The notes: generated by a model from the sequence alone, not told the origin. A stretch of 40,846 nt of DNA from Bacteroides sp. CAG:443 (GCA_000432735.1 FR887833.1:694-41539), one strand, 5' to 3'. Positions 17,994 through 26,674 are shown, numbered from the stretch's first letter. Program-made: numbers and translations.

Positions 17994-18968
17994 ATGAATA
18001 AGTTAGAAGTAATCAAGCAACCCGTAGAAAAGGAATTAAGCGAATTTAAGGCTCTTTTCGACGCCTCACTGACAAGTTCCACTCCGTTATTGAATGAAGT
18101 TTTAGGCTATATCAAGCAGAGGAATGGAAAAATGATGCGTCCCATTTTGGTCTTGCTTATGGCAAAACTTTATGGCGGGGTAAACGATTCCACCTTACAT
18201 GCTGCATTGTCGCTGGAGCTGCTCCATACTGCCAGTCTGGTACACGATGATGTGGTGGATGAAAGTAACAAGCGGCGGGGACAATCATCGGTAAATGCAC
18301 TTTATGATAACAAGGTATCTGTACTGGTAGGCGACTATATGCTGGCAACCAGTCTGCGTCATGCTTCGTATACCAAACATATTGATCTGGTGGAGCTTGT
18401 GGCCCGCTTGGGACAGAACTTATCGGAAGGGGAGATTATTCAGTTGGTGAACATCAGCAACCACGATTTTTCAGAAGAGATTTATTTCGACGTTATCCGC
18501 AAAAAGACGGCAGCACTGTTTACGGCAAGTGCAGAAAGTGGTGCCATCTCGGTAAATGCTCCACAAGATGAAATAAAAAAGGCAGCTCTTTTTGGTGAGA
18601 TGATCGGCATTGCCTTTCAGATAAAGGATGATATCTTCGATTACTTCGACAATGAGGAACTGGGCAAGCCTACCGGAAATGATATGATGGAAGGTAAGCT
18701 GACGCTTCCGGCACTGCATGTGCTGAATACCTGTGCCGATGAAGCAAAGAAAGAACTGGCGTTACGCATCCGTTCGCTTAGTGCGTCGAAAGAAGAAATT
18801 GCAGGTTTTGTAGATTATGTAAAGCAGGAGGGAGGTATCGCCTATGCGGAAAAGGTGATGTACGACTACCGCAACAAAGCGCTGGCTTTGCTTCCTGAAT
18901 CGGCTGATGAAGCTATCCGTGCGGCACTTACTGCTTATATTGATTATGTGATTGAGCGAAATAAATAA
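17994..18968 (+). CDS. Long-chain all-trans polyprenyl diphosphate synthase
   Basis: This 324-residue protein has both Asp-rich motifs of trans-prenyltransferases: HDDVVDE near residue 84 followed by SNKRRGQSSVN, and KDDIFDYF near residue 214 with GKPTGNDMMEGKLTLP. The residue five positions before the first motif is Ala (HTASLVHDD); a small residue here allows long chains, as in octaprenyl or solanesyl synthases. The product is probably the side-chain precursor of menaquinone. Chain length cannot be fixed by sight, so an ispB symbol is not assigned. It is transcribed alone and followed by a long terminator hairpin. Confidence 0.92.
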   Translation: MNKLEVIKQPVEKELSEFKALFDASLTSSTPLLNEVLGYIKQRNGKMMRPILVLLMAKLYGGVNDSTLHAALSLELLHTASLVHDDVVDESNKRRGQSSVNALYDNKVSVLVGDYMLATSLRHASYTKHIDLVELVARLGQNLSEGEIIQLVNISNHDFSEEIYFDVIRKKTAALFTASAESGAISVNAPQDEIKKAALFGEMIGIAFQIKDDIFDYFDNEELGKPTGNDMMEGKLTLPALHVLNTCADEAKKELALRIRSLSASKEEIAGFVDYVKQEGGIAYAEKVMYDYRNKALALLPESADEAIRAALTAYIDYVIERNK

Positions 18969-19024
18969 TACCTCCGTTCCTTTTTGTAATATAGATTTCA
19001 AAAGAAAGAGGTGACCACATAGAG

Positions 19025-19086
19025 ATATCCTTTTACTTATGTGTTGTCTTTTCAGTAAAGACACTATAGGTAAAGGGATATTTTTT
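19025..19086 (+). terminator. Long-stem terminator after the prenyl synthase gene
   Basis: A long imperfect inverted repeat runs from ATATCC at 19025 to GGATAT at 19080, with a short loop near CAGT, and is followed by TTTTTT at 19081-19086. It lies 57 bp after the stop codon. Confidence 0.7.
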
Positions 19087-19500
19087 GTACAAAAGATTTT
19101 GGAATTTGTACAAATTTTCGGAAAATGTCGAGACGTTTTCAGGCATTTCTGTATATAACTTGGAAAAAATATCCTGATATTTTCACCAATATTTTACTTG
19201 AAGATAATTTTCTGTTACATTATTTCTTCTGCCTATCTTTGGTAAATATCATAGATGATGTGTCAATTTTCTTGCTAATACTTCTTCCTCTCTTTAGCCT
19301 GCCTTTCGTTTCTTGTATTTCTTTTATATAAAATGAAATATATCTATTAGTACTTTATAATTAATGTATACTATTTTTATTATATGTAAAGAAAATGTGA
19401 TAAAAAACTTTGATGTTTGATAAAAAATGTATAATTTAAGCGACGATAGGCTATCTTGTTTTTACTGAAAAAGTTTTCACATTTTTAATATCTTAAATCT
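19087..19500 (+). other. Upstream region of the BACON/M64 operon
   Basis: About 410 bp of AT-rich sequence without a credible gene. It contains a plus-strand -7 box at 19234-19241, a direct repeat built on GATAAAAAA around 19398-19430 and a small palindrome GATAGGCTATC near 19446. The small open frame at 19125-19331 has no features of a real gene. Confidence 0.5.
19234..19241 (+). promoter_or_regulatory. Possible -7 box (TATCTTTG) for the BACON/M64 operon
   Basis: A perfect TAnnTTTG match, the only one found in the spacer. It implies a leader of about 250 nt before the first start codon. No -33 element is clear. Confidence 0.4.
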
Positions 19501-21819
19501 ATGAACGATTCTTTCCGTTGGAGTAAGATGCAAATGATGCAGAAAGCTCTGTTTGTACTCTTGTTGGTATTGTCGGCTTGTACTGGAGAAGAGAAAGCGA
19601 CGATACCCGATGAACCTGAAACTCCTGAAGCCAAGATTACGCTAGCCGAAGGAACTGATACGAATCCATTACTGGATGCTTCTGGTGGAGCGGTTACAGT
19701 ACATTTTACGGCTACGGCCGACTGGACGGCTACAATAGGTAACGTGCGTGCTACAGGATGGGTTACAGTTTCTCCAGTTTCCGGAAAACAGGGAGAGGCA
19801 TCGGTTACCATTTCGGTAGCAGCCAACGAAGGTACGGATGAACGCAGCGCTTCCGTTTTCCTGGAGTGTGGAGACAATAGGAAAACGATTGTCGTTTCAC
19901 AAAAGCAGAAAGATGCATTGATTGTTTCGCAGCAAAGCTATCAGCTTCCTGCCGGTGAGTCGGAGATAGAAGTGGAAGTGGAGGCGAATGTTGCTTTCGA
20001 AGTAGAAACCTCGGATACATGGATTGAGCAAATCTCTACACGGAGTCTGGAAAAATCGGTGCTGGCTTTTCGTATATTGGCTAACGACGGTTACGACAAA
20101 CGAAGTGGAAGTATCGTAATTAGTAGCGGAGAGCTGCGAGAAGCGGTACATATTTATCAGGAAGGTAAGGAAAAGGAGGTATTGCTTCTTTCAGATGACT
20201 TGATTGAAGTTGGTGCCGGAGGTGGTACGGTAGACGTACAGTTACAGTCGAATGTTTCGTATATCTGTAAGCCCGAAGCAGAGTATACGTGGGTGAGTGA
20301 ACCGGCTTCGAGAGCAGTTTCTACCCATACGCTGCATTTCGAGGTACAGCCTAATGATACATACGATATGCGTGAGGCACGTTTTATTTTCGTTGATGAA
20401 ACGGAAGCTGTATCGGATACGCTTACCATTCGTCAGTATGCCGTCGATGAGATTCTGGTTCCTTCAGATCCTGTCATCTGTGAGGCTGTGGGTGGAACCT
20501 TTTCCATCGAGGTCAGTGCCAATATCAGTTATACGGTAAAGACGGATGTCAGTTGGCTGAAGCAGGTAGCTGGCAGGGGACTGGAACAGTCAACTTTATA
20601 TTTTAGTGTGGAAGAGAATACCGAATCGGTGATGCGTGAAGGCAATATTATCGTGACAGGCAATGGGGTTGAACGTATGATGAAGGTATTGCAAAAAGGA
20701 AAGGAAGAAGCTCCTTATCTGATTGTTTCGCAGGATTATTTCGATATTCAGGCAGAAGGTGGTACGGTTCGTTTTATGGTGAAAGGAAATGTACCTTATC
20801 AGGTGAGTGCAGGAGTAGACTGGATGACTCGGACGTTGTCGGGGGCTGCGGAAGAAGAGGTTGTGTTTACGGTATTACCCAACGAATCGACCACATCGCG
20901 TGAGGGAACCATCACGGTTACTTCGGAAGACGGTAGTCTGGTCCGTACGGTACGTGTGGTTCAAGAGGGCAGGGAAGAACTGATCTTGAACATAAGTCCG
21001 TCTTCTTTCTCTCTGACGAGCAACAGTCAAACATTGACTTTGTCAGTTGAGACCAATACCCGTTACCGTTTGTCAAGCAGTGCTTCCTGGCTGAGCAGCA
21101 ACATGGCCGGCGTGGGTGAATGGAAGAATCCGACCTTTACGGTAAGTGCCAACGAATCGACCACATCGCGTGAGGCAACCATCACGGTCACTTCGGAAGA
21201 CGGTAGTCTGGTCCGTACGATACGTGTGGTTCAAGAGGGCAGGGAAGAACTGATCTTGAACGTGAGTCCGTCTTCTTTCTCTCTGACGAGCAACAGTCAG
21301 ACATTGACTTTGTCAGTTGAGACCAATACCCGTTACCGTTTGTCAAGCAGTGCTTCCTGGCTGAGCAGCAACATGGCCGGCGTGGGTGAATGGAAGAATC
21401 CGACCTTTACGGTAAGTGCCAATGAATCGACCACACCGCGTGAGGCAACTATCACGGTTACTTCGGAAGACGGTAGTCTGGTCCGTACGGTACGTGTGGT
21501 TCAAGAGGGTAAAGCTGTGTATTTGGAAGTCTCTCCTTCGAGCATCTCCGCAGCATCCGAAGGGGGGCGATTTGCCTTCACTGTAAACAGTAATACCCAG
21601 TATACATTGACCAGCAGCGATACTGACTGGATCAATATAGAGGGAAATATCATCATTGTTGCAGCCAATACTTCTACTTCCCAGCGAAAGGGGAGTGTGA
21701 CGGTTCGGGCAGAGGAGCTTGTTCGTGTTATTGAGATTACTCAAGACGGTAAAAAAGAAGAAACTCCTTCGGCAGGCGGCAGCATAGAAGACTTTATAGA
21801 GAATGAAGAAGACTGGTAA
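19501..21819 (+). CDS. Surface lipoprotein with eight BACON-type domains
   Basis: A 772-residue lipoprotein: lipobox LSAC with Cys27, a Pro/Glu-rich linker to about residue 45, then about eight immunoglobulin-like BACON modules of 80-90 residues (about 45-137, 139-223, 227-314, 318-400, 405-490, 493-580, 583-670, 673-750). Most end with a VVQEGK-like strand and contain a W-L/I-xx core. Modules 6 and 7 are almost identical because of a 270-bp tandem duplication. The C-terminus is a short acidic tail. BACON domains occur in Bacteroidota glycoside hydrolases and proteases and were proposed to bind mucin or act as spacers; here no catalytic domain is present. Methionines at residues 10, 12 and 13 are alternative starts nearer the hydrophobic core. 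The M64 fusion gene follows after 24 bp, so the two are an operon. Confidence 0.9.
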   Translation: MNDSFRWSKMQMMQKALFVLLLVLSACTGEEKATIPDEPETPEAKITLAEGTDTNPLLDASGGAVTVHFTATADWTATIGNVRATGWVTVSPVSGKQGEASVTISVAANEGTDERSASVFLECGDNRKTIVVSQKQKDALIVSQQSYQLPAGESEIEVEVEANVAFEVETSDTWIEQISTRSLEKSVLAFRILANDGYDKRSGSIVISSGELREAVHIYQEGKEKEVLLLSDDLIEVGAGGGTVDVQLQSNVSYICKPEAEYTWVSEPASRAVSTHTLHFEVQPNDTYDMREARFIFVDETEAVSDTLTIRQYAVDEILVPSDPVICEAVGGTFSIEVSANISYTVKTDVSWLKQVAGRGLEQSTLYFSVEENTESVMREGNIIVTGNGVERMMKVLQKGKEEAPYLIVSQDYFDIQAEGGTVRFMVKGNVPYQVSAGVDWMTRTLSGAAEEEVVFTVLPNESTTSREGTITVTSEDGSLVRTVRVVQEGREELILNISPSSFSLTSNSQTLTLSVETNTRYRLSSSASWLSSNMAGVGEWKNPTFTVSANESTTSREATITVTSEDGSLVRTIRVVQEGREELILNVSPSSFSLTSNSQTLTLSVETNTRYRLSSSASWLSSNMAGVGEWKNPTFTVSANESTTPREATITVTSEDGSLVRTVRVVQEGKAVYLEVSPSSISAASEGGRFAFTVNSNTQYTLTSSDTDWINIEGNIIIVAANTSTSQRKGSVTVRAEELVRVIEITQDGKKEETPSAGGSIEDFIENEEDW
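20881..21510 (+). repeat. 270-bp in-frame tandem repeat, 2.3 copies
   Basis: Units begin at 20881, 21151 and 21421 (the last partial) and differ at only about ten positions per unit. The period is exactly 90 codons, so reading frame and module boundaries are preserved. Most differences are single bases, which points to recent duplication or ongoing gene conversion. Confidence 0.95.
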
Positions 21820-21843
21820 TAATCTTGAAAAACACAGTAAATT

Positions 21844-24693
21844 ATGAAGCATATAACTCTTTTTTTAGGCATATTTTTGTTGTTGCTTGTAGGGTGTCAG
21901 CAAGATGAAGTGGTACCTTCCGGCAGTCAGGATAATAGTTTGAAATCGGTTCGTGCTACGACATCGGCAATTGTAAAGAGTCGTACTTCTCTTTCCGGTA
22001 ATTCTGTGGTATGGAGTACGGGAGATGCCATCGGTATTTTCAGCAATACATCCGATTCGGTTGCCCGTTACGACCTGACTGAAATCTCAGGCGACGAGGC
22101 ACAGTTTGAAAGCGACAAGCCTGTCAGAGGTAATACGTTTTATGCCTTTTATCCGTATGCGGCTGATGCTGTAGTATCTGGTGCGAGCGTTTCGTTCCGT
22201 CTGTCGGAAGAACAGCCGTTCGGTTTCGATAGCTTTGCTTCCGGTATATGTCCGATGGTGGCTCAGAGTACTACAAACTCTTTCCGCTTTTTACAGATTT
22301 GCGGACTGGTACGCCTGAACTTGAAAGGAAACATGCAGGTGTCATCTATTTCATTGTCGGGTAATAACGGGGAAGCTGTTGCCGGCTGGGGTTCGGTAGA
22401 TATAGCCTCCGATGCGCCTGAATTCCGTGTTTCGGGAGGAGGGCAGGAGAGTGCCAGTGAAATCGTACTTCGAGGCACCAGAACCTTATCTCCTTCGCAG
22501 GCTACCTCATTTTATTTTGTAGTTCCTCCTCAGGTATTCAGTAACGGTATGACATTTAAGATTACTGGATATGTAAACGGTCAGCAGCGGACGCTTACCA
22601 AGGCCACAGAGCGTAGCATTACCGTAGGACGTTCTGTGATTACCAGTTTCTCGGCTGTTGATACCGACAATCTGCTGGAACAGGATGAAATGACAGAGAG
22701 AGATGCTCTGATTGCACTGTACGATGCGACAAACGGTGATGCATGGACGAATAATACGAACTGGTGTACGGATGCTGATTTGTCGGAATGGTATGGTATT
22801 TATACGGACAATAATGGTAAGGTAAGTTCGATTAGTCTGTCTTCAAACAATCTGACCGGAACTATACCGGATGAGATTGGAAATCTTGAAGCGTTATGGA
22901 CCTTGAATGTGCCCTATAATCAGCTGACAGGAGAAATTCCTGCTTCCATAGGTAAGCTGACAAACCTTTGGAGCTTACATCTGTACCGAAATCAATTGAC
23001 GGGTAGTATACCACCTGAATTGGGGAATATGAAGCAATTGGCCTATTGCTACTTGGATGATAATCAGTTGACGGGTACTGTACCCGAAACCCTTGGAAAC
23101 TTGACAGAACTGGAATATATGAATTTTGGAGGGAATATGTTGTCAGGCGATCTGCCGCAGGCTGTTACATCCTCTTCCTGGTGGCAGAAGAGTGGCTGGG
23201 TTTGTATCGAACAAAATTCACCGGGTGGATTTAACTTCGATACATTTAACTTGTATATGCCCGATTTTACCGCAACTGATTATAGAGGAAATACGATAAA
23301 TTCCAGTTCTATCGTTGCTTCTCATAAAGTGACGTTGTATTATATCTGGGCATCATGGTGTAGCTTTAGCAAGGCTTTTCATCCTACAGTATCGTCAATT
23401 TATCAGCGTTACAAGAACCATTCACTGGAAATCATCGGGCTCTGTAGCGATGGAACGGAGAACCCTGTAGATGCGGCCAATACAATAGAGAGTAACAATA
23501 TGGAATGGCCTACGCTGATGTCCGATCCGGGAAGTATTTCATATAGCGGTTTTCCTACTATTATGGCTTTCGATGAAACGGGTAAGCTGATATTTCATAG
23601 CAGTGTAACGTCGAGAGATTTGCTTCCTGATTTTCTGAAAGGAATTTTGGGTGAGGGAGATTTACCTTATGAATCCTCCGATTATTCAGAAGACGGAAAG
23701 GTGTATACCTTGCAGCAAGCTTCAGAGGGAAACGGTATCAATGTGATTTTGATGGGGGATGCTTTTTCCGACAGACAGATTGCCGATGGTACCTATGAGG
23801 AGGTTATGCGGACAGCAGCCGATGCTTTCTTCAGCGAAGAGCCTTATACTTCCTTCCGGAACTTGTTTAACGTGTATTATGTGACGGCTGTTTCCAAAAA
23901 TGAAGGATATATAGACGGTGGAAGTACGGCGTTTTCTGGCTATTTCGGTGAGGGAACTCACGTAGGAGGAGAGCACAACAAGTGTATGCAATACGCAGCT
24001 ACTTGTCCGGGGATGACCGATCCGCTGATGAATGAGGTATTGATTATTGTGATGATGAATTCGCCTACGTATGCAGGTACTTGCTATTATGGAACAAGTA
24101 CAGCTTATCAGGGAGATTATGGCAGGGGATATGGTATTGCATATTTCCCGATAGGAACGAGTGATGAAGACTTGGCAAGTGTGCTTCATCATGAAGCTGG
24201 AGGACATGGATTCGCTAAATTACTGGATGAATATTATTATGAGAGCAAAGGAACGATTCCTTCGAGTGAAATAGCTGATAATATTGACTCACGTAATCGT
24301 TACGGATGGGGAAGGAATGTAGACTATACGAGTGATCCGAACAGTGTGGTATGGAGTAAGTTTATATCCGATCCTCGTTATGCGAACGAAGGTCTCGGCG
24401 TTTATGAAGGTGCTTGTACGTACTATAAGGGAGCGTATCGTCCTACAGAAACCAGCATCATGGTGGGCAATGTGGGAGGCTTCAATGCTCCTTCGCGGGA
24501 AGCAATTTACAATCGTATTCATAAGTTGGCGTACGGTGAAAGCTGGCAGTTTGATTATGAAACGTTCGTCAGCTGGGATTTGAGCCGGCAGGGGCGTTCG
24601 CGCAGTGTACCGTCTCAGGTAAAATATAAACCGACAGCTCCTCCTGTTGTCTTGAATCAGCATTGGGAGAACGGACGACTTGTGGCAAATTAA
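21844..24693 (+). CDS. Fimbrillin-like/LRR/thioredoxin-like/M64 metallopeptidase fusion lipoprotein
   Basis: This 949-residue protein begins with lipobox LVGC (Cys18). Residues about 35-270 resemble a fimbrillin-like (Mfa-like) domain (VVWSTGDAIGIFS, TFYAFYPYAAD). Residues about 283-440 are plant-type leucine-rich repeats of the NxLTGxIPxxLGNL pattern. Residues about 470-600 form a TlpA/thioredoxin-like fold with WASWCSFSK: Cys506 is kept but the second active-site Cys is Ser509; the cis-Pro segment GFPTIMAFD is intact. Residues about 615-910 are a peptidase family M64 domain with zinc motif HEAGGH at 783-788 and the likely third ligand Asp795 in LLDEY. M64 includes bacterial IgA peptidase, but many members have unknown substrates. 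It probably acts at the cell surface together with the upstream BACON protein. A terminator follows. Confidence 0.9.
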   Translation: MKHITLFLGIFLLLLVGCQQDEVVPSGSQDNSLKSVRATTSAIVKSRTSLSGNSVVWSTGDAIGIFSNTSDSVARYDLTEISGDEAQFESDKPVRGNTFYAFYPYAADAVVSGASVSFRLSEEQPFGFDSFASGICPMVAQSTTNSFRFLQICGLVRLNLKGNMQVSSISLSGNNGEAVAGWGSVDIASDAPEFRVSGGGQESASEIVLRGTRTLSPSQATSFYFVVPPQVFSNGMTFKITGYVNGQQRTLTKATERSITVGRSVITSFSAVDTDNLLEQDEMTERDALIALYDATNGDAWTNNTNWCTDADLSEWYGIYTDNNGKVSSISLSSNNLTGTIPDEIGNLEALWTLNVPYNQLTGEIPASIGKLTNLWSLHLYRNQLTGSIPPELGNMKQLAYCYLDDNQLTGTVPETLGNLTELEYMNFGGNMLSGDLPQAVTSSSWWQKSGWVCIEQNSPGGFNFDTFNLYMPDFTATDYRGNTINSSSIVASHKVTLYYIWASWCSFSKAFHPTVSSIYQRYKNHSLEIIGLCSDGTENPVDAANTIESNNMEWPTLMSDPGSISYSGFPTIMAFDETGKLIFHSSVTSRDLLPDFLKGILGEGDLPYESSDYSEDGKVYTLQQASEGNGINVILMGDAFSDRQIADGTYEEVMRTAADAFFSEEPYTSFRNLFNVYYVTAVSKNEGYIDGGSTAFSGYFGEGTHVGGEHNKCMQYAATCPGMTDPLMNEVLIIVMMNSPTYAGTCYYGTSTAYQGDYGRGYGIAYFPIGTSDEDLASVLHHEAGGHGFAKLLDEYYYESKGTIPSSEIADNIDSRNRYGWGRNVDYTSDPNSVVWSKFISDPRYANEGLGVYEGACTYYKGAYRPTETSIMVGNVGGFNAPSREAIYNRIHKLAYGESWQFDYETFVSWDLSRQGRSRSVPSQVKYKPTAPPVVLNQHWENGRLVAN

Positions 24694-24717
24694 AGCTTGA
24701 GGTTACATAAAGATCGA

Positions 24718-24761
24718 GGGCACGGAGAAACATATCCAATATGAATCTTCGTGCCCTTTTA
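24718..24761 (+). terminator. Terminator of the BACON/M64 operon
   Basis: The arms GGGCACG (24718-24724) and CGTGCCC (24750-24756) pair perfectly and are followed by TTTTATT, 25 bp after the stop. It faces the convergent deoC operon. Confidence 0.75.
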
Positions 24762-24813
24762 TTAAATCCCTCCGCCCGGTGAAGGACGTGAAGGGTAAAA
24801 ACACCAGTTTAAA

Positions 24814-25869
24814 TTAGAAAAACTTGGTTTCTTTGCCTATGATATCCGACAACAGCAGGTTGGCGAGGCGGCTTGTTCCCAAACGGAACAGCTCGTTGGT
24901 CAGCCATTCTTTGCCTAAGACCTCTTTTACGATCGTATAGTATACCAGTGCGTCATGCACGGTGTTAATGCCTCCAGCGGGCTTAAAACCTACTTTACGG
25001 CCGGTTTCAAGGAAGTACTCCTTGATGGCATGGCACATAACGTATGCTGCCTCGGGAGTAGCTGCCGGATTTTCTTTTCCGGTAGAAGTCTTGATGAAGT
25101 CGGCTCCCGAATACATTGACAGGATAGAGGCTTTCTTGATGTTTGAGGCACTACCCAGTGCACCGGTTTCCAGAATTACTTTCAAGTGCTTGTCTCCGCA
25201 TACTTCCTTCAGCTCTTCTACTTCGTCGCACATACCTTCGTAATCACCGCTCAAGAATTTCCCTACAGAAATTACAATGTCTATTTCATCGGCTCCAGCA
25301 TGAATTGCCATCGCTGTTTCAGCAACCTTTACTTCGATGAACGTTTGTGAAGAAGGAAATCCTCCCGAAACACAGGCAATGTTTACATTGTCGGCTTCCA
25401 GGGTATCGTTTACGATTTCGGCCATGTTGGGATATACGCAAATGGCTGCTACATTATCAAGTTCGGGATAGGCATCTACGAAGTCATTGACATGCTGTGT
25501 GAACTGCATGACGCTAGGTTCGCTGTCTGTACATTTCAGTGTAGTCAGGTCGATGCAATGGAGAAGGAATTTCTTAACTTCCGGCGTATCGTTTTCCTTT
25601 ACGTATTTTTCGATGATATGGGCAGTTTGAGCAGCTACTTCTTCATCTTTCAGATTGGTGTTGTATTTGCTCAATGCTTCATCGTATTTGCTTGGTTGAT
25701 GCAGATGTTCTTTATCCTCTTCTTCTTCACATCCGCAGTCGCAAGCGTCATCGTCGCAGTTGCATTCACATTCGTGGTCGTGATGATGTTCGTTCTCGCA
25801 GTTACATTCGTGGCTGTGGTGATGATGTTCGTTGCCACATCCACATTCATGATCGTGATTATACTTCAT
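24814..25869 (-). CDS. deoC: Deoxyribose-phosphate aldolase with His/Cys-rich N-terminal extension
   Basis: The 351-residue protein carries a complete DeoC barrel from about residue 61. The Schiff-base lysine is Lys260 in DFIKTSTGK, the partner Lys296 is in GFKPAGG, and the acid Asp197 is in DEIDIV. The enzyme splits 2-deoxyribose-5-phosphate into glyceraldehyde-3-phosphate and acetaldehyde in deoxynucleoside breakdown. Residues 1-57 are an added tail with 13 His and 10 Cys, four CxC or CxCxC clusters (9-11, 22-24, 34-38, 43-47) and His runs at 15-18 and 28-30, arranged as two similar 12-13-residue repeats. No other ATG precedes the aldolase domain, so the tail is probably translated. It resembles metal-storage or metal-delivery tails. 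It is the last gene of the dtd-mazG-deoC operon, 5 bp after the mazG-like gene. Confidence 0.95.
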   Translation of the reverse strand: MKYNHDHECGCGNEHHHHSHECNCENEHHHDHECECNCDDDACDCGCEEEEDKEHLHQPSKYDEALSKYNTNLKDEEVAAQTAHIIEKYVKENDTPEVKKFLLHCIDLTTLKCTDSEPSVMQFTQHVNDFVDAYPELDNVAAICVYPNMAEIVNDTLEADNVNIACVSGGFPSSQTFIEVKVAETAMAIHAGADEIDIVISVGKFLSGDYEGMCDEVEELKEVCGDKHLKVILETGALGSASNIKKASILSMYSGADFIKTSTGKENPAATPEAAYVMCHAIKEYFLETGRKVGFKPAGGINTVHDALVYYTIVKEVLGKEWLTNELFRLGTSRLANLLLSDIIGKETKFF

Positions 25870-25874
25870 AATGT

Positions 25875-26195
25875 TTATAATTTGGGATTGTTTTTATGTC
25901 TTTCCTTATCTCGGCTGGTTTTCTTTTCCAGATTTTTCCGGAATGCCTCCGTCAGATCTACACCCGTCTGATTGGCCAGGCAAATCAGTACCCATAATAC
26001 ATCGGCCATCTCGTCGTCGAGATTATCCTTTTCTCCTGGTTTAAATGACTGGTCACCATATTTGCGTGACATGACACGTGCCAGTTCTCCTACTTCTTCT
26101 GTCAGTACTGCCATATTGGTCAGCTCGCTGAAGTAACGCACGCCGTATGTCTTAATCCAGTTGTCTACTGTTTTTTGTGCTTCTTCCAGTGTCAT
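25875..26195 (-). CDS. MazG-like nucleotide pyrophosphohydrolase
   Basis: A single-domain all-alpha NTP pyrophosphohydrolase of 106 residues. The magnesium-binding motif EExxE (EEVGE, about residues 33-37) and the second acidic motif DEMAD (about 61-65) are both present. Such small MazG-like proteins hydrolyse (d)NTPs to monophosphates, often cleaning damaged nucleotides; the exact substrate is not deducible. It starts one base after the dtd stop and is followed 5 bp later by deoC, so all three are co-transcribed. The shared theme is nucleotide and tRNA quality control. Confidence 0.9.
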   Translation of the reverse strand: MTLEEAQKTVDNWIKTYGVRYFSELTNMAVLTEEVGELARVMSRKYGDQSFKPGEKDNLDDEMADVLWVLICLANQTGVDLTEAFRKNLEKKTSRDKERHKNNPKL

Positions 26196-26196
26196 A

Positions 26197-26649
26197 TTAT
26201 TCTTTGTTTTTGGTGCCCATGCAGATGGTTACGGGGCCGTTGTTCAATAGTTCTACTTTCATATCGGCTCCAAATTCTCCGGTGCCTACTTGTTTTCCTA
26301 AGCCGATGCTCAGCTCATTGCAGAAATATTCGTATAATGGAATGGCTGTTTCATGGCGGGCGGCACGAATATACGAAGGACGATTGCCCTTTTTGGTTGA
26401 AGCCATCAGGGTAAACTGACTTACGACTAATATATCTCCTCCAGTATCGAGGATGGATTTGTTCATTACTCCGTTTTCATCGTCGAAAACTCTCAATCCG
26501 ATGATTTTCTTACATAGCCAGTCGGCATCCTCCTGGTTGTCTGCTTCCTCTATACCTACCAGAACCAGAAAGCCTTCTTTTATGGCGGACTTGCATGTCC
26601 CGTTTATGGTAACGGATGCATGGCTTACACGTTGAATTACTACTCTCAT
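26197..26649 (-). CDS. dtd: D-aminoacyl-tRNA deacylase
   Basis: The 150-residue protein matches the DTD family along its whole length, beginning MRVVIQRVSHASVTI. The active-site motif SQFTLMA is present at about residues 77-83, and the cross-subunit Gly-cisPro motif NGPVTI is near the C-terminus. The enzyme frees tRNA from D-amino acids and mischarged glycine through the tRNA 2'-OH. It is the first gene of a tight operon with the mazG-like gene and deoC, with a -7 box 18 bp upstream of its start. Confidence 0.97.
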   Translation of the reverse strand: MRVVIQRVSHASVTINGTCKSAIKEGFLVLVGIEEADNQEDADWLCKKIIGLRVFDDENGVMNKSILDTGGDILVVSQFTLMASTKKGNRPSYIRAARHETAIPLYEYFCNELSIGLGKQVGTGEFGADMKVELLNNGPVTICMGTKNKE

Positions 26650-26666
26650 GTGGTATATACTTTCTA

Positions 26667-26674
26667 CAAAGATA
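26667..26674 (-). promoter_or_regulatory. Bacteroides -7 box (TATCTTTG) for dtd-mazG-deoC
   Basis: A perfect TAnnTTTG match on the minus strand, placing the transcript start about 10 nt before the dtd ATG. Confidence 0.6.

Noticed and set aside
17903..18082. 60-residue N-terminal extension of DNA polymerase I
   Set aside because: It overlaps the divergent prenyl synthase gene and its promoter box, and polymerases of this family start at MEKLFLLDAYALIYRA.
19125..19331. 68-codon frame upstream of the BACON gene
   Set aside because: It overlaps the likely promoter, has biased low-complexity composition and no similarity or binding site.
20881..21510. CRISPR-like or mobile-element repeat
   Set aside because: The repeat has a 270-bp period, no spacers, no terminal inverted repeats, and encodes part of BACON modules in frame.
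25492..25971. Hydrophobic plus-strand frame opposite deoC that looks like a membrane protein
   Set aside because: Its Val/Phe-rich stretch is the complement of His, Asp and Glu codons of the DeoC tail.
26065..26076. Other CACGTG cores (near 13305, 26068 and 36468) as further parS sites
   Set aside because: Their flanks do not match the 16-bp palindrome; only 29498-29513 does.
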